A DNA stretch of 14,274 bases from Bacillota bacterium. Lineage in GTDB: Bacteria; Bacillota; Clostridia; Clostridiales; Clostridiaceae. The notes under the pieces are model-generated. The model searched no databases. It had not been told where the DNA came from and was given only the letters and a program-made list of their open reading frames with translations. The stretch is from the NCBI GenBank assembly GCA_023424785.1, contig JAFADP010000185.1, positions 1 to 14,274 of the forward strand, in the 5' to 3' direction. The position numbers and the translations under genes are program-made. This document shows, in pieces, positions 8,147 through 14,274 of the stretch; within the stretch, counting starts at the first letter, position 1, and every line of letters begins with the position of its first letter.

Positions 8147-9286
8147 TTAATTATTTAATACTCCACTTAAAGAATTGTCTTGGAAAAATGTATTAGTATT
8201 GTATAAAAATAAAATATCTGTAAACTTCTCTTTTTCCATTAACTCATCAATATCATCATAGTAATATCTTGGATCTATTAAAACTATTTTGGAATAATGT
8301 GTAGTTAAAAATGGAACTAAAGAATTAGCATATGAATCCTTTATTAAAAGCAAAGTCTTTTCTTCTTCTGATGTAGTACTTATTTCTACTATTGGATGAT
8401 TCCCTGATAAAAATAATCCATATTTATCTCTTTTCTTTAAATACTCACTACTATAAAAAGATGGTGATTTCTTTTGTTCTTCTACATAAGTTACAATAAC
8501 TTCATCTTCCTCATCCTTTGGTAAATATAAGCTTATATCATCGCCCTTATCTACCTTAAATAATCCTTTAGAAAATAAAGTTCCATAAAACTCATTTGAT
8601 ACTAAGGTATTATTATAATCTTCTATAGATTTACTCTCAATACTCAAACTATCAGCTAGAGCTTTATATGAATAATATGCTCCTAAAGTTGTCCAATGGT
8701 GATCTGTTTTATAATATATGTATTCCTCTTTATGGTCTCTTAAAGTATCATAAGGATATACGAAGTTTATATCTTTATTTAATTGTTTTTCAAATTCTTC
8801 TACATATTTTCTTTCATCATTAACAGGTGCATTATCAGGTAATTTTTCTTTTAAAACTGATGTCGAAATTGGTGCTAATAAAAAGCTAATATTACAATCT
8901 TTATATTTATCAGCAAATTTATTTATTGCATCTATATTTTCTTTTTCATATTCTAAATTTGGCTCATTAAACTCTTCAAAAAGATATCCTTCTTTTCCTT
9001 TGTAAACTCCATTATTATCAGTTTTTCCTAAAGCATTTTCAATAGCTGACTTGATGTTTATAAATTTACTTCTATATATAAATTGATCATTTGTATAGCT
9101 TTCATATTTTTTTGTATATCTTCCTTCAATTAAGTTATCTAAATCGAATCTTGGCTTTTGAGCCAATGTTCTATTTTCCATCTCTGAAAAATACTTATCT
9201 TTAGACAATATGTTTAATACAAAAATAGATCCAAGAAATATTATAAATAATAATGCTAATACAGTATTATGTCTATTCTCTTTCAT
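8147..9286 (-). CDS. DHHW-family protein, AlgX/AlgJ-like extracytoplasmic SGNH protein
   Basis: This 379-residue protein has one N-terminal membrane segment (about 8-28, signal anchor or signal peptide) and a large extracytoplasmic domain. The name-giving motif is in KTDHHWTTLGAY (D195, H196, H197, W198), and KDSYANS (S318) near the C-terminus fits the catalytic-serine block of AlgJ/AlgX-type SGNH folds; in the alginate acetylation enzymes such Ser, Asp and His residues form the active site. In this order (DHHW first, serine block later) it resembles AlgX/AlgJ and not ordinary GDSL esterases. It follows the MBOAT gene by 16 nt with AAGGAGA before ATG 9286, the usual pairing of a membrane acyltransferase with its extracellular partner. 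It probably places acyl (acetyl) groups on a glycan outside the membrane; the substrate is not identifiable. It is the last gene of the operon. Confidence 0.88.
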   Translation of the reverse strand: MKENRHNTVLALLFIIFLGSIFVLNILSKDKYFSEMENRTLAQKPRFDLDNLIEGRYTKKYESYTNDQFIYRSKFINIKSAIENALGKTDNNGVYKGKEGYLFEEFNEPNLEYEKENIDAINKFADKYKDCNISFLLAPISTSVLKEKLPDNAPVNDERKYVEEFEKQLNKDINFVYPYDTLRDHKEEYIYYKTDHHWTTLGAYYSYKALADSLSIESKSIEDYNNTLVSNEFYGTLFSKGLFKVDKGDDISLYLPKDEEDEVIVTYVEEQKKSPSFYSSEYLKKRDKYGLFLSGNHPIVEISTTSEEEKTLLLIKDSYANSLVPFLTTHYSKIVLIDPRYYYDDIDELMEKEKFTDILFLYNTNTFFQDNSLSGVLNN

Positions 9287-9302
9287 AATTATTTCTCCTT
9301 AT

Positions 9303-10703
9303 TTAGAATCTAAAATATAAAAATGGATTATAGCTTGCATTTAATAAATATGATATAACAACAATAAAAATTAAAATCTCTATTATTATTGATATTACAT
9401 ATAAAATATTATCCATATTCTTTATCTTAACAAATACCTTATTTAATAATGGTGTAGAAGCTATAAATAATATAATTAAAAGCATAAAATTGTTACTTAA
9501 GTAATATAAGAAATTGCTATCTATAAAGCTATTTCCTCCACCTAAGAATAACACCTTTATGTAATCTATAGCCCATCCTAAATTAGGAGCTGCAAAGAAT
9601 ATCCAACCTATTATTACAATTATCATAGTATATATTCTTCTAATAATTGAAGGTAATTTATCAAGTGCTTTCTTGAAAATAAACTTTTCAAACATAAGAA
9701 GTACACCATAGTATAATCCCCATACAATGAAATTATAATTTGCTCCATGCCAAAGTCCTGTTAATGCCCATACTATAAGTAAGTTTCTACATTGCTTTAA
9801 AACACCATGCCTATTTCCTCCTAAAGGAATATAAACATACTCTTTAAACCAAGTACTAAGGGATATGTGCCATCTTCTCCAAAACTCCGTCACGCTCTTT
9901 GAAATGTATGGATAATTAAAGTTCTCCATAAATTCAAAGCCAAACATCTTTCCAAGACCTATTGCCATATCTGAATAACCACTAAAGTCAAAATATATCT
10001 GCATAGTGTATGCTATAGCTCCAAGCCAAGCTGTTAATACTGATAGCTCTCCAAAATCTTGTGACTGTATTGTATTCCAAAGAAGGCCTATATTATTAGC
10101 TAAAAGTACCTTTTTACCTAAACCAATAATAAATCTCTCTACTCCCTCTCCAAATAAGTTAATAGTTTCTTTTCTACCTTCAAGTTGAACTTCTATATCT
10201 GAATATTTTACTATTGGTCCTGCTACTAGCTGTGGAAACATAGTTATATATGTTCCAAAGCTAATTATATTTTTTTGAACCTTAACCTTTTCTAAATATA
10301 CATCTATTACATATGATAATGTTTGAAATGTATAGAATGAAATACCTATAGGTAAGGCTAATTGAGTATACTCAAATGATGTAGAAAATAAATTATTTAC
10401 TGTTTCTACTACAAGACCCCAATACTTAAAGAATCCTAAAATAAGTAAATCTACAACTAATGTTGTTATAAGTTGTATTCTCCTATAACTAACTTTATCA
10501 GTTTTATCAATAAACCTTGCCATTATATAATTAAATATTGTAGTAAATATCATTAAGAAAATATATACTGGCTCTCCCCAAGCATAAAATACTAAACTTC
10601 CTATAAGCAAAATAAGATTCTTAATCTTTCTAGGAACAATGTAATACACTCCAAGAATTATAGGAAGAAATGTAAAAATAAAAAAAATACTACTAAAAAC
10701 CAT
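9303..10703 (-). CDS. MBOAT-family membrane O-acyltransferase (AlgI/PatA/DltB-like)
   Basis: This 466-residue polytopic membrane protein is strongly hydrophobic throughout. Conserved MBOAT blocks are SLVFYAWGEP (36-45), QIYFDFSGYSDMAIGLGKMFGF (about 235-256), PYISKSVTEFWRRWHISLSTWFKEYVYIPLGG (about 265-296; H279) and LTGLWHGANYNFIVWG (about 314-329; H319). H319 matches the nearly invariant active-site histidine of the family. By analogy with AlgI and PatA it should take acyl groups from a cytoplasmic donor, probably acetyl-CoA, and hand them across the membrane to an extracellular partner, here probably the DHHW protein. ATG 10703 lies 15 nt after the DUF4358 gene, with GAGGT upstream. No D-alanylation genes (dltA, dltC) are nearby, so DltB is unlikely. 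General function is secure; the target polymer is unknown. Confidence 0.94.
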   Translation of the reverse strand: MVFSSIFFIFTFLPIILGVYYIVPRKIKNLILLIGSLVFYAWGEPVYIFLMIFTTIFNYIMARFIDKTDKVSYRRIQLITTLVVDLLILGFFKYWGLVVETVNNLFSTSFEYTQLALPIGISFYTFQTLSYVIDVYLEKVKVQKNIISFGTYITMFPQLVAGPIVKYSDIEVQLEGRKETINLFGEGVERFIIGLGKKVLLANNIGLLWNTIQSQDFGELSVLTAWLGAIAYTMQIYFDFSGYSDMAIGLGKMFGFEFMENFNYPYISKSVTEFWRRWHISLSTWFKEYVYIPLGGNRHGVLKQCRNLLIVWALTGLWHGANYNFIVWGLYYGVLLMFEKFIFKKALDKLPSIIRRIYTMIIVIIGWIFFAAPNLGWAIDYIKVLFLGGGNSFIDSNFLYYLSNNFMLLIILFIASTPLLNKVFVKIKNMDNILYVISIIIEILIFIVVISYLLNASYNPFLYFRF

Positions 10704-10718
10704 TATCTTACCTCATCT

Positions 10719-11180
10719 CTATTTTATAGCATCCTTAAATTGTTTTTTCATTTCATGAGCATCTTCAGAAATTGCAAAGAAAGCATAGTTTCCTTTAATA
10801 GAAAATTCATAACTTTGTACTAAACCATATTGTTCTGGTGCATAATCTTTAAACCCACTACTTTGCTTTTCTATCCTGCTATCAACACTAGCTTCAATAG
10901 TATCAATTTGGGATTCATCTTTCATCTTTATTATTAATAGTTCACTTGCTTCCATATTAGAACTTGGTACATATATAGAAACTTCTTCATAATCATTACT
11001 ATTAAGTCCATAATATCTTTTTAGTGTTTTTCCATCACCTTTTTCATATTTTGAACTGTCAGTAATAGACATAAGCTCGTCTCCTAAGTCAATAACTGAA
11101 ATATCCTTGTATCCACATCCAACTAATACAGACATTACAACCACTAATAAACTTATAATTGCAACTTTTTTTAATTTCAT
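10719..11180 (-). CDS. DUF4358-type lipoprotein
   Basis: This is a 153-residue secreted lipoprotein. A lysine-rich N-terminus (MKLKK), a hydrophobic core and the lipobox LVGC (19-22) predict lipidation at C22 and anchoring to the outer face of the membrane. The mature part is about 130 residues, with the pattern of DUF4358: a hydrophobic ELLIIKMKD strand (about 80-88), a charged helix with a paired arginine (SRIEKQSSGF), then KDYAPEQY and a final strand GNYAFFAISED before a lysine-rich helix. The domain has no assigned biochemical role. Such proteins tend to be encoded beside MBOAT and SGNH genes, and here the gene lies between them with gaps of 12 and 15 nt. A scaffold or accessory role in surface O-acylation is my inference. 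The DUF4358 assignment is by pattern recognition and was not searched. Confidence 0.8.
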   Translation of the reverse strand: MKLKKVAIISLLVVVMSVLVGCGYKDISVIDLGDELMSITDSSKYEKGDGKTLKRYYGLNSNDYEEVSIYVPSSNMEASELLIIKMKDESQIDTIEASVDSRIEKQSSGFKDYAPEQYGLVQSYEFSIKGNYAFFAISEDAHEMKKQFKDAIK

Positions 11181-11192
11181 GTTTCTCCCACC

Positions 11193-11966
11193 TTAAAATC
11201 TTAATTTTAATATTAATAAATCAAGAAGTTTATTATAAAAATCTGCTACAACATGCATTCCATCTGGTTCATATAAATTAGGATTTTTAGTTATTATTTC
11301 TCTTATATCAATATATTCGATTTCTTCTTCTTCACACATCTCAACAATTAATTCATTAGACTTATCTATTCTATCTGTAGAAACTTCAGGACTATTAATT
11401 TGTGCAGCTTGTGTTACATATAATGGAGATAATATAACTATTTCTGCTTTTGGCAACTTACTCTTTACCTTATTAATTAAAATTTTATAATTTGTTATAA
11501 AATCTTCTATTTGTGGATAGTATCCTAAGTCGTTCATTCCATAAAGCATAATAACCCTAGTAGGGTATAAGCTTGCTACTTTATCTACATCATTTAATGC
11601 AGCTACAACATATCTTCCCTTTTCAGCAACTACTGAAGTACTATCTAAGAATCCATAAAAATCTAAAGGTTGTGTTAATGAATCCCCCATAAAAACTGTG
11701 TTTTTAAAAAAAGTTTTATAATCAGAATTTGTAAAGTTGCTACTATCAAGTTCTTTTTGTGCTATAAAATTTTGCTGTTTCTCATCAATCTTCTTTTGTA
11801 TAGCATTAACATCATCTTCTTCCAATGATTTTATTTTTTTAATTCCACCTTGAGTTATCTTACCTGTTGTTAGTGGTATATAACTTGAAGATAAAGAAGA
11901 AAAAAATAAAACTGTAATTACAAATAACGCTAATACTGTCATTTTAATTTTCAAATTTTTTCCCAT
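11193..11966 (-). CDS. Membrane-anchored SGNH/GDSL-family hydrolase or acyltransferase
   Basis: This 257-residue protein has an N-terminal membrane segment (about 9-28), a polar linker (about 35-85) and an extracytoplasmic SGNH domain. The four blocks are present: MGDSLT with nucleophile S96, the glycine block EKGRYV (G117), GMND (N145) and DGMH (D235, H238). The family includes esterases and O-acetyltransferases acting on glycans. It is the first gene of the four-gene operon, 12 nt ahead of the DUF4358 gene. The start is uncertain: ATG 11966 has AAGG directly against it, too close to serve. A TTG at 11954 (residue 5) lies about 11 nt after TAAGGA and gives a cleaner short signal anchor, so the true start may be 11954. 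It might deacylate, proofread or transfer the groups supplied by the MBOAT protein; this is inference. Confidence 0.87.
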   Translation of the reverse strand: MGKNLKIKMTVLALFVITVLFFSSLSSSYIPLTTGKITQGGIKKIKSLEEDDVNAIQKKIDEKQQNFIAQKELDSSNFTNSDYKTFFKNTVFMGDSLTQPLDFYGFLDSTSVVAEKGRYVVAALNDVDKVASLYPTRVIMLYGMNDLGYYPQIEDFITNYKILINKVKSKLPKAEIVILSPLYVTQAAQINSPEVSTDRIDKSNELIVEMCEEEEIEYIDIREIITKNPNLYEPDGMHVVADFYNKLLDLLILKLRF

Positions 11967-11983
11967 CCTTAATTAAAGTATTA

Positions 11984-12012
11984 ATTATAAATTATTATAT
12001 TCTTTTTCAAAA
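11984..12012 (-). promoter_or_regulatory. Possible promoter of the O-acylation operon
   Basis: On the minus strand TATAAT (11984-11989) is an exact -10 box. A -35 match is TTTTGA (12007-12012) at 17 bp, or TTGAAA (12005-12010) at 15 bp. The -35 lies within or just beyond the T-run of the gpmI terminator, so the two units share sequence. Any position in this AT-rich stretch can yield such matches, hence the modest confidence. Confidence 0.45.
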
Positions 12013-12048
12013 AAAAAATAGTACTAAAAATATTCCTTTTTAGTACTA
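12009..12048 (-). terminator. Intrinsic terminator of gpmI
   Basis: Arms 12019-12030 and 12037-12048 form a perfect 12-bp stem (TAGTACTAAAAA and complement) with a 6-nt loop. On the minus strand it is followed by ten T residues (12009-12018). It lies 17 nt after the gpmI stop and precedes the promoter of the next operon. Confidence 0.93.
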
Positions 12049-12065
12049 CTTTCAGACAAAATAAA

Positions 12066-13601
12066 TTATTTAGTAATTAAGCATTCTCCAGTCATTTCAG
12101 CAGGTACTTCTATATTCATAACATTCAACATTGTTGGAGCTATATCAGCAAGTTTTCCTGGCTTTAAGCTTCTTCCATCTATATTGTTTGAAACCCAAAC
12201 GAATGGTACTGGATTAGTTGTGTGAGCTGTAAATGGATTTCCTGTTGAGAAATCTATTTCTGTTTCTGCATTTCCGTGGTCTGCAGTTATAAATACTGTT
12301 CCATCTTTTTCAAGAACTTTATCTACTACCTTACCTAAGCAAGTATCAACAGCTTCTATTGCCTTTACAGCAGCTTCTACAACACCTGTATGACCAACCA
12401 TATCTGGATTTGCAAAGTTTAATATAATCATATCATACTTATCTTCATCTATTTTATTTATTAATTCTTCAGTTACTTCGAAAGCAGACATTTCTGGTTT
12501 AAGATCATAAGTAGCTACCTTTGGAGAAGGTATAACCTTTCTTTCTTCACCTTCATTTTCTTTTTCTACTCCACCATTAAAGAAGAATGTAACGTGAGCA
12601 TATTTTTCAGTTTCTGCAATTCTTAATTGTTTTAATCCTTTGCTTGAAACATATTCTCCTAATGTGTTAACTAAAGTTTGTGGCTTAAATGCTATTTCTA
12701 CGCCTTCTAAAGTCTTATCATATTGTGTCATTGTAACAAATGTAAGATTTAAAGTTTCTCTTTCAAATCCTGCAAATTCTCTATCATTTATAGCTCTAGT
12801 AATTTCTCTAGCTCTATCTGGTCTAAAGTTGAAGAATACTACTGAATCTCCACTCTTTACTTTAGCTACTGGATGACCATCTTCTTCTATTACACATGGT
12901 AATACGAATTCGTCAGTCTTTTCATCGTGATATGACTTTTCTATAGCTTCAACTGCAGATGTAGCTGTTTCACCTTCTCCTAATACTATTGCATTATAAG
13001 CAAGTTGAACTCTTTCCCATCTATTATCTCTATCCATTGCGTAGTATCTACCACTTATAGTAGCAATTTGACCTACTCCAACTTCTTTCATCATTTCTTC
13101 AGTCTTAACTATAAATTCTTTTCCTGATGATGGTGCAACATCTCTTCCATCCATAAATGCATGAACATAAACTTTTTGAAGTCCTTCTTTTTTAGCAAAT
13201 TCTAAAAGTCCTCTTAAGTGATCTATATGAGAGTGAACCCCACCATCTGATAATAATCCCATTAAGTGTAGTGAAGAATTATTTTCTTTAGCATTTTTCA
13301 TAGCCTTTAATAAAGCTTCATTTTCAAAGAAATCTCCATCTTGAATTGCTTTAGTTATTCTAGTTAATTCTTGATATACTATTCTTCCTGCACCTATATT
13401 TAAGTGTCCTACTTCTGAATTACCCATTTGACCTTCTGGAAGACCTACAGCCATTCCACTTGCTTGTAATTCAGTATTAGGATATTCTCTAACTAATCTG
13501 TCGAAATTTGGCTTGTTAGCTAATGCTACAGCATTACCTTCTGATTTTTCTGCAATACCAAATCCATCTAGGATCATTAACATTACTGGTTTCTTTGACA
13601 T
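12066..13601 (-). CDS. gpmI: 2,3-bisphosphoglycerate-independent phosphoglycerate mutase
   Basis: This 511-residue glycolytic enzyme interconverts 3-phosphoglycerate and 2-phosphoglycerate in the cytoplasm through a phosphoserine intermediate, using two metal ions (Mn2+ in endospore-forming Firmicutes). It belongs to the alkaline phosphatase superfamily. The nucleophile S62 lies in MGNSEVGH, D12 in MILDGFG is a metal ligand, DGRDVAPSSG and the RWERVQLAY block belong to the phosphotransferase domain, and TADHGNAE near the C-terminus supplies further metal ligands. The length of about 510 residues is normal and nothing is missing. ATG 13601 is preceded by GGAGGTAGAGGT. The gene has its own promoter at 13676-13704 and a strong terminator, so it is transcribed alone, although in many clostridia it directly follows tpiA. 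Confidence 0.97.
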   Translation of the reverse strand: MSKKPVMLMILDGFGIAEKSEGNAVALANKPNFDRLVREYPNTELQASGMAVGLPEGQMGNSEVGHLNIGAGRIVYQELTRITKAIQDGDFFENEALLKAMKNAKENNSSLHLMGLLSDGGVHSHIDHLRGLLEFAKKEGLQKVYVHAFMDGRDVAPSSGKEFIVKTEEMMKEVGVGQIATISGRYYAMDRDNRWERVQLAYNAIVLGEGETATSAVEAIEKSYHDEKTDEFVLPCVIEEDGHPVAKVKSGDSVVFFNFRPDRAREITRAINDREFAGFERETLNLTFVTMTQYDKTLEGVEIAFKPQTLVNTLGEYVSSKGLKQLRIAETEKYAHVTFFFNGGVEKENEGEERKVIPSPKVATYDLKPEMSAFEVTEELINKIDEDKYDMIILNFANPDMVGHTGVVEAAVKAIEAVDTCLGKVVDKVLEKDGTVFITADHGNAETEIDFSTGNPFTAHTTNPVPFVWVSNNIDGRSLKPGKLADIAPTMLNVMNIEVPAEMTGECLITK

Positions 13602-13675
13602 ACCTCTACCTCCGTTTAATTGTTCTAATATAATATTTATTTTATTATTATTATTTTTGACATTTTAACATACTA

Positions 13676-13704
13676 ATTATATATTTTTTTTATAATCAAT
13701 GCAA
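13676..13704 (-). promoter_or_regulatory. Sigma-A promoter of gpmI
   Basis: TTGCAT (13699-13704) and an exact TATAAT (13676-13681) on the minus strand are 17 bp apart, with an A-tract in the spacer. Transcription would start near 13669 and give a leader of about 68 nt. No riboswitch-like structure was recognised in the leader. Confidence 0.75.
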
Positions 13705-13767
13705 CTTACTTCCACATAAACGAAATAATTTTAATAAAATTTTTCTTAATTTTTTATACAAAAATTA

Positions 13768-13791
13768 GTGCCATAGAATAATCTATGGCAC
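13768..13791 (-). terminator. Hairpin terminator behind the Y_Y_Y remnant
   Basis: A perfect 10-bp stem (GTGCCATAGA and complement) with an ATAA loop lies 10 nt after the stop of the 45-codon remnant. On the minus strand the stem is followed by TAATTTTTG, a short U-rich tail. Its presence suggests that the remnant is the true 3' end of a former transcription unit. It also insulates gpmI from anything upstream. Confidence 0.7.
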
Positions 13792-13801
13792 ATAAATACT
13801 C

Positions 13802-13939
13802 TTATTTAATTATATATGTCATTTGTTTTCTTACTACTTTTTCACTATCATCTTTTAAATCCACATATAAAGTTTTAGTTCCTTTAGGACCCGGTATCCA
13901 TTCACAAGAATTTGATGTCGAAAAATCTTTTAATTGCAA
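13802..13939 (-). pseudogene. Remnant: C-terminal end of a triple-tyrosine (Y_Y_Y) domain protein
   Basis: The minus-strand frame ending at TAA 13802-13804 encodes 45 residues if begun at TTG 13939. It contains LKDFSTSNSCEWIP, then GPKGTKTLYVDLKD and RKQMTYIIK before the stop. This is the pattern I associate with the last strands of Y_Y_Y domains in clostridial multi-domain proteins: a W-x-P turn, an aromatic V-D-x-K-D strand and a final tyrosine strand. The frame is closed upstream by TAG, and no upstream domains exist, so the gene looks truncated with only its 3' end and terminator left. An AGGAG lies 9 nt before the TTG, so expression as a 45-residue peptide is not excluded. The domain assignment rests on recall of the pattern and is moderately sure. 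Confidence 0.5.
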
Positions 13940-13982
13940 CTGTATTTTCTCCTATAAAGATACAATAAATATTTAAGAAAAT

Positions 13983-14011
13983 TTGAAATTTACTTTCATA
14001 TGTCCTATACT
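13983..14011 (+). promoter_or_regulatory. Promoter of the small lipoprotein gene
   Basis: TTGAAA (13983-13988) and TATACT (14006-14011) are separated by exactly 17 bp on the plus strand, close to the sigma-A consensus. The start would be near 14018, about 24 nt before the ATG at 14042, with GGGAG (14028-14032) as ribosome binding site in between. Confidence 0.65.
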
Positions 14012-14041
14012 TAAAATGGAATATTTAGGGAGATATCTTTT

Positions 14042-14149
14042 ATGAAATCAAAAAAACTTTTATGTATATTATTAATATCACTAGGAATAACTATGCTTTC
14101 TTGTAGAAACCCAGTTCATAATATGGACTTTAATATTTTTATAAAATAA
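14042..14149 (+). CDS. Small putative lipoprotein, 35 residues
   Basis: The only plus-strand gene that I accept here. The ATG at 14042 follows a GGGAG site at good spacing and a near-consensus promoter. The 35 residues start MKSKKLL, continue with a hydrophobic core (LCILLISLGITML) and reach a lipobox-like MLSC with C21, leaving a 15-residue mature tail (CRNPVHNMDFNIFIK). This has the build of a lipoprotein signal peptide with almost no mature protein. It could be a genuine micro-lipoprotein, a precursor of a signal-peptide-derived pheromone as known in enterococci, or the 5' stump of a larger decayed lipoprotein gene. It converges on tpiA and shares its hairpin as terminator. I do not recognise a family. 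Confidence 0.5.
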   Translation: MKSKKLLCILLISLGITMLSCRNPVHNMDFNIFIK

Positions 14150-14199
14150 AAAATGCTATTAAGAAAATGATTTAACAACCATTTTCGAAATAGCATTTT
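14150..14199. terminator. Hairpin terminator between tpiA and the small lipoprotein gene
   Basis: The outer arms AAAATGCTATT (14150-14160) and AATAGCATTTT (14189-14199) pair over 11 bp. An inner 7-bp stem GAAAATG/CATTTTC follows after a small internal loop, with a 10-nt apical loop. In the minus direction it starts 10 nt after the tpiA stop and ends in GCATTTTTTATTTT, a good terminator. In the plus direction the U-tail is weaker. Its apical 22 nt match the glgD hairpin at 20 positions. Confidence 0.85.
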
Positions 14200-14208
14200 A
14201 AAATTATC

Positions 14209-14274
14209 TTAGTAGTTAACTATTTGTGCAAAATCTGCAGCAACTAAGCTAGCTCCACCAACTAAAGCACCATC
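14209..14274 (-). CDS. tpiA: Triosephosphate isomerase, C-terminal 21 residues (cut by window edge)
   Basis: The minus-strand frame enters at the right edge and ends at TAA 14209-14211. It encodes DGALVGGASLVAADFAQIVNY, the unmistakable end of TpiA: DGALVGGASL is the conserved phosphate-binding loop and last helix that closes the TIM barrel. The enzyme interconverts dihydroxyacetone phosphate and glyceraldehyde-3-phosphate in glycolysis. The rest of the gene lies outside the window. Its position two genes upstream of gpmI fits the glycolytic clusters of clostridia. Confidence 0.93.
   Translation of the reverse strand, partial: DGALVGGASLVAADFAQIVNY

Larger units (their letters stand above)
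13602..14208. other. Interval between tpiA and gpmI without a full-size gene
   Basis: These 607 bp contain, from left to right, the gpmI leader and promoter, an AT-rich spacer, the 10-bp hairpin, the Y_Y_Y remnant, the plus-strand promoter with the 35-codon lipoprotein gene, and the tpiA terminator. A plus-strand frame at 13785-13976 is the antisense of the remnant and has no good start signal. No insertion-sequence ends or direct repeats flanking the interval were found by eye. Confidence 0.7.

Noticed and set aside
8147..10703. DltB/DltD identity for the MBOAT and DHHW genes
   Set aside because: There are no dltA or dltC genes in the window, and the DHHW motif fits AlgX/AlgJ-like proteins better than DltD.
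13785..13976. Plus-strand open frame of 63 codons in the tpiA-gpmI interval
   Set aside because: It begins inside the hairpin at 13768-13791, lacks a ribosome binding site, and the opposite strand carries the more protein-like Y_Y_Y remnant.
1..14274. CRISPR array, insertion sequence, tRNA or rRNA
   Set aside because: No regularly spaced repeats, transposase-like frames, cloverleaf structures or rRNA segments were seen on either strand.

Overview
The window is AT-rich, uses strong GGAGG-type ribosome binding sites, and carries GlgC/GlgD/GlgA/GlgB, a metal-dependent (GpmI-type) phosphoglycerate mutase and DUF4358/DHHW/MBOAT cell-surface genes. This combination points to a low-GC Firmicute, most likely a Clostridium of the sensu stricto group. 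The species cannot be fixed from the sequence alone. Nearly all genes lie on the minus strand, so the window reads right to left in transcription order.

From the right edge: (1) 14209-14274 is the C-terminus of triosephosphate isomerase, followed by a hairpin terminator. (2) About 600 bp without a full-size gene separate tpiA from gpmI. This stretch holds a plus-strand 35-residue putative lipoprotein gene with a near-consensus promoter, and a minus-strand remnant that looks like the last 45 residues of a triple-tyrosine (Y_Y_Y) domain protein with its terminator still in place. (3) gpmI (12066-13601) is a single-gene unit with its own promoter and terminator. (4) A four-gene operon (8147-11966) encodes an anchored SGNH/GDSL-type protein, a DUF4358 lipoprotein, an MBOAT membrane acyltransferase and a DHHW-family (AlgX/AlgJ-like) protein. 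It ends in a perfect 18-bp hairpin. It looks like an extracellular O-acylation system for a cell-wall or exported glycan; the substrate is unknown. (5) The glycogen operon glgB-glgA-glgC-glgD (1913-7887) has a recognisable promoter upstream of glgB and a long hairpin after glgD. (6) At the left edge are an ABC-transporter ATPase and the N-terminal part of its FtsX-type permease, truncated by the window.

The glg genes form a complete route from glucose-1-phosphate to branched glycogen: GlgC with its non-catalytic partner GlgD makes ADP-glucose, GlgA extends the chain and GlgB branches it. No phosphorylase or debranching gene is present here. GlgB is unusual in having a charged, lysine-rich N-terminal tail and an acidic insertion in its C-terminal domain.

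The most interesting items are the MBOAT/DHHW/SGNH/DUF4358 cassette, the tiny lipoprotein next to the decayed Y_Y_Y gene, and the matching 22-nt apical core in two terminator hairpins more than 12 kb apart, which suggests a dispersed hairpin repeat. I found no CRISPR array, transposase, tRNA or rRNA.
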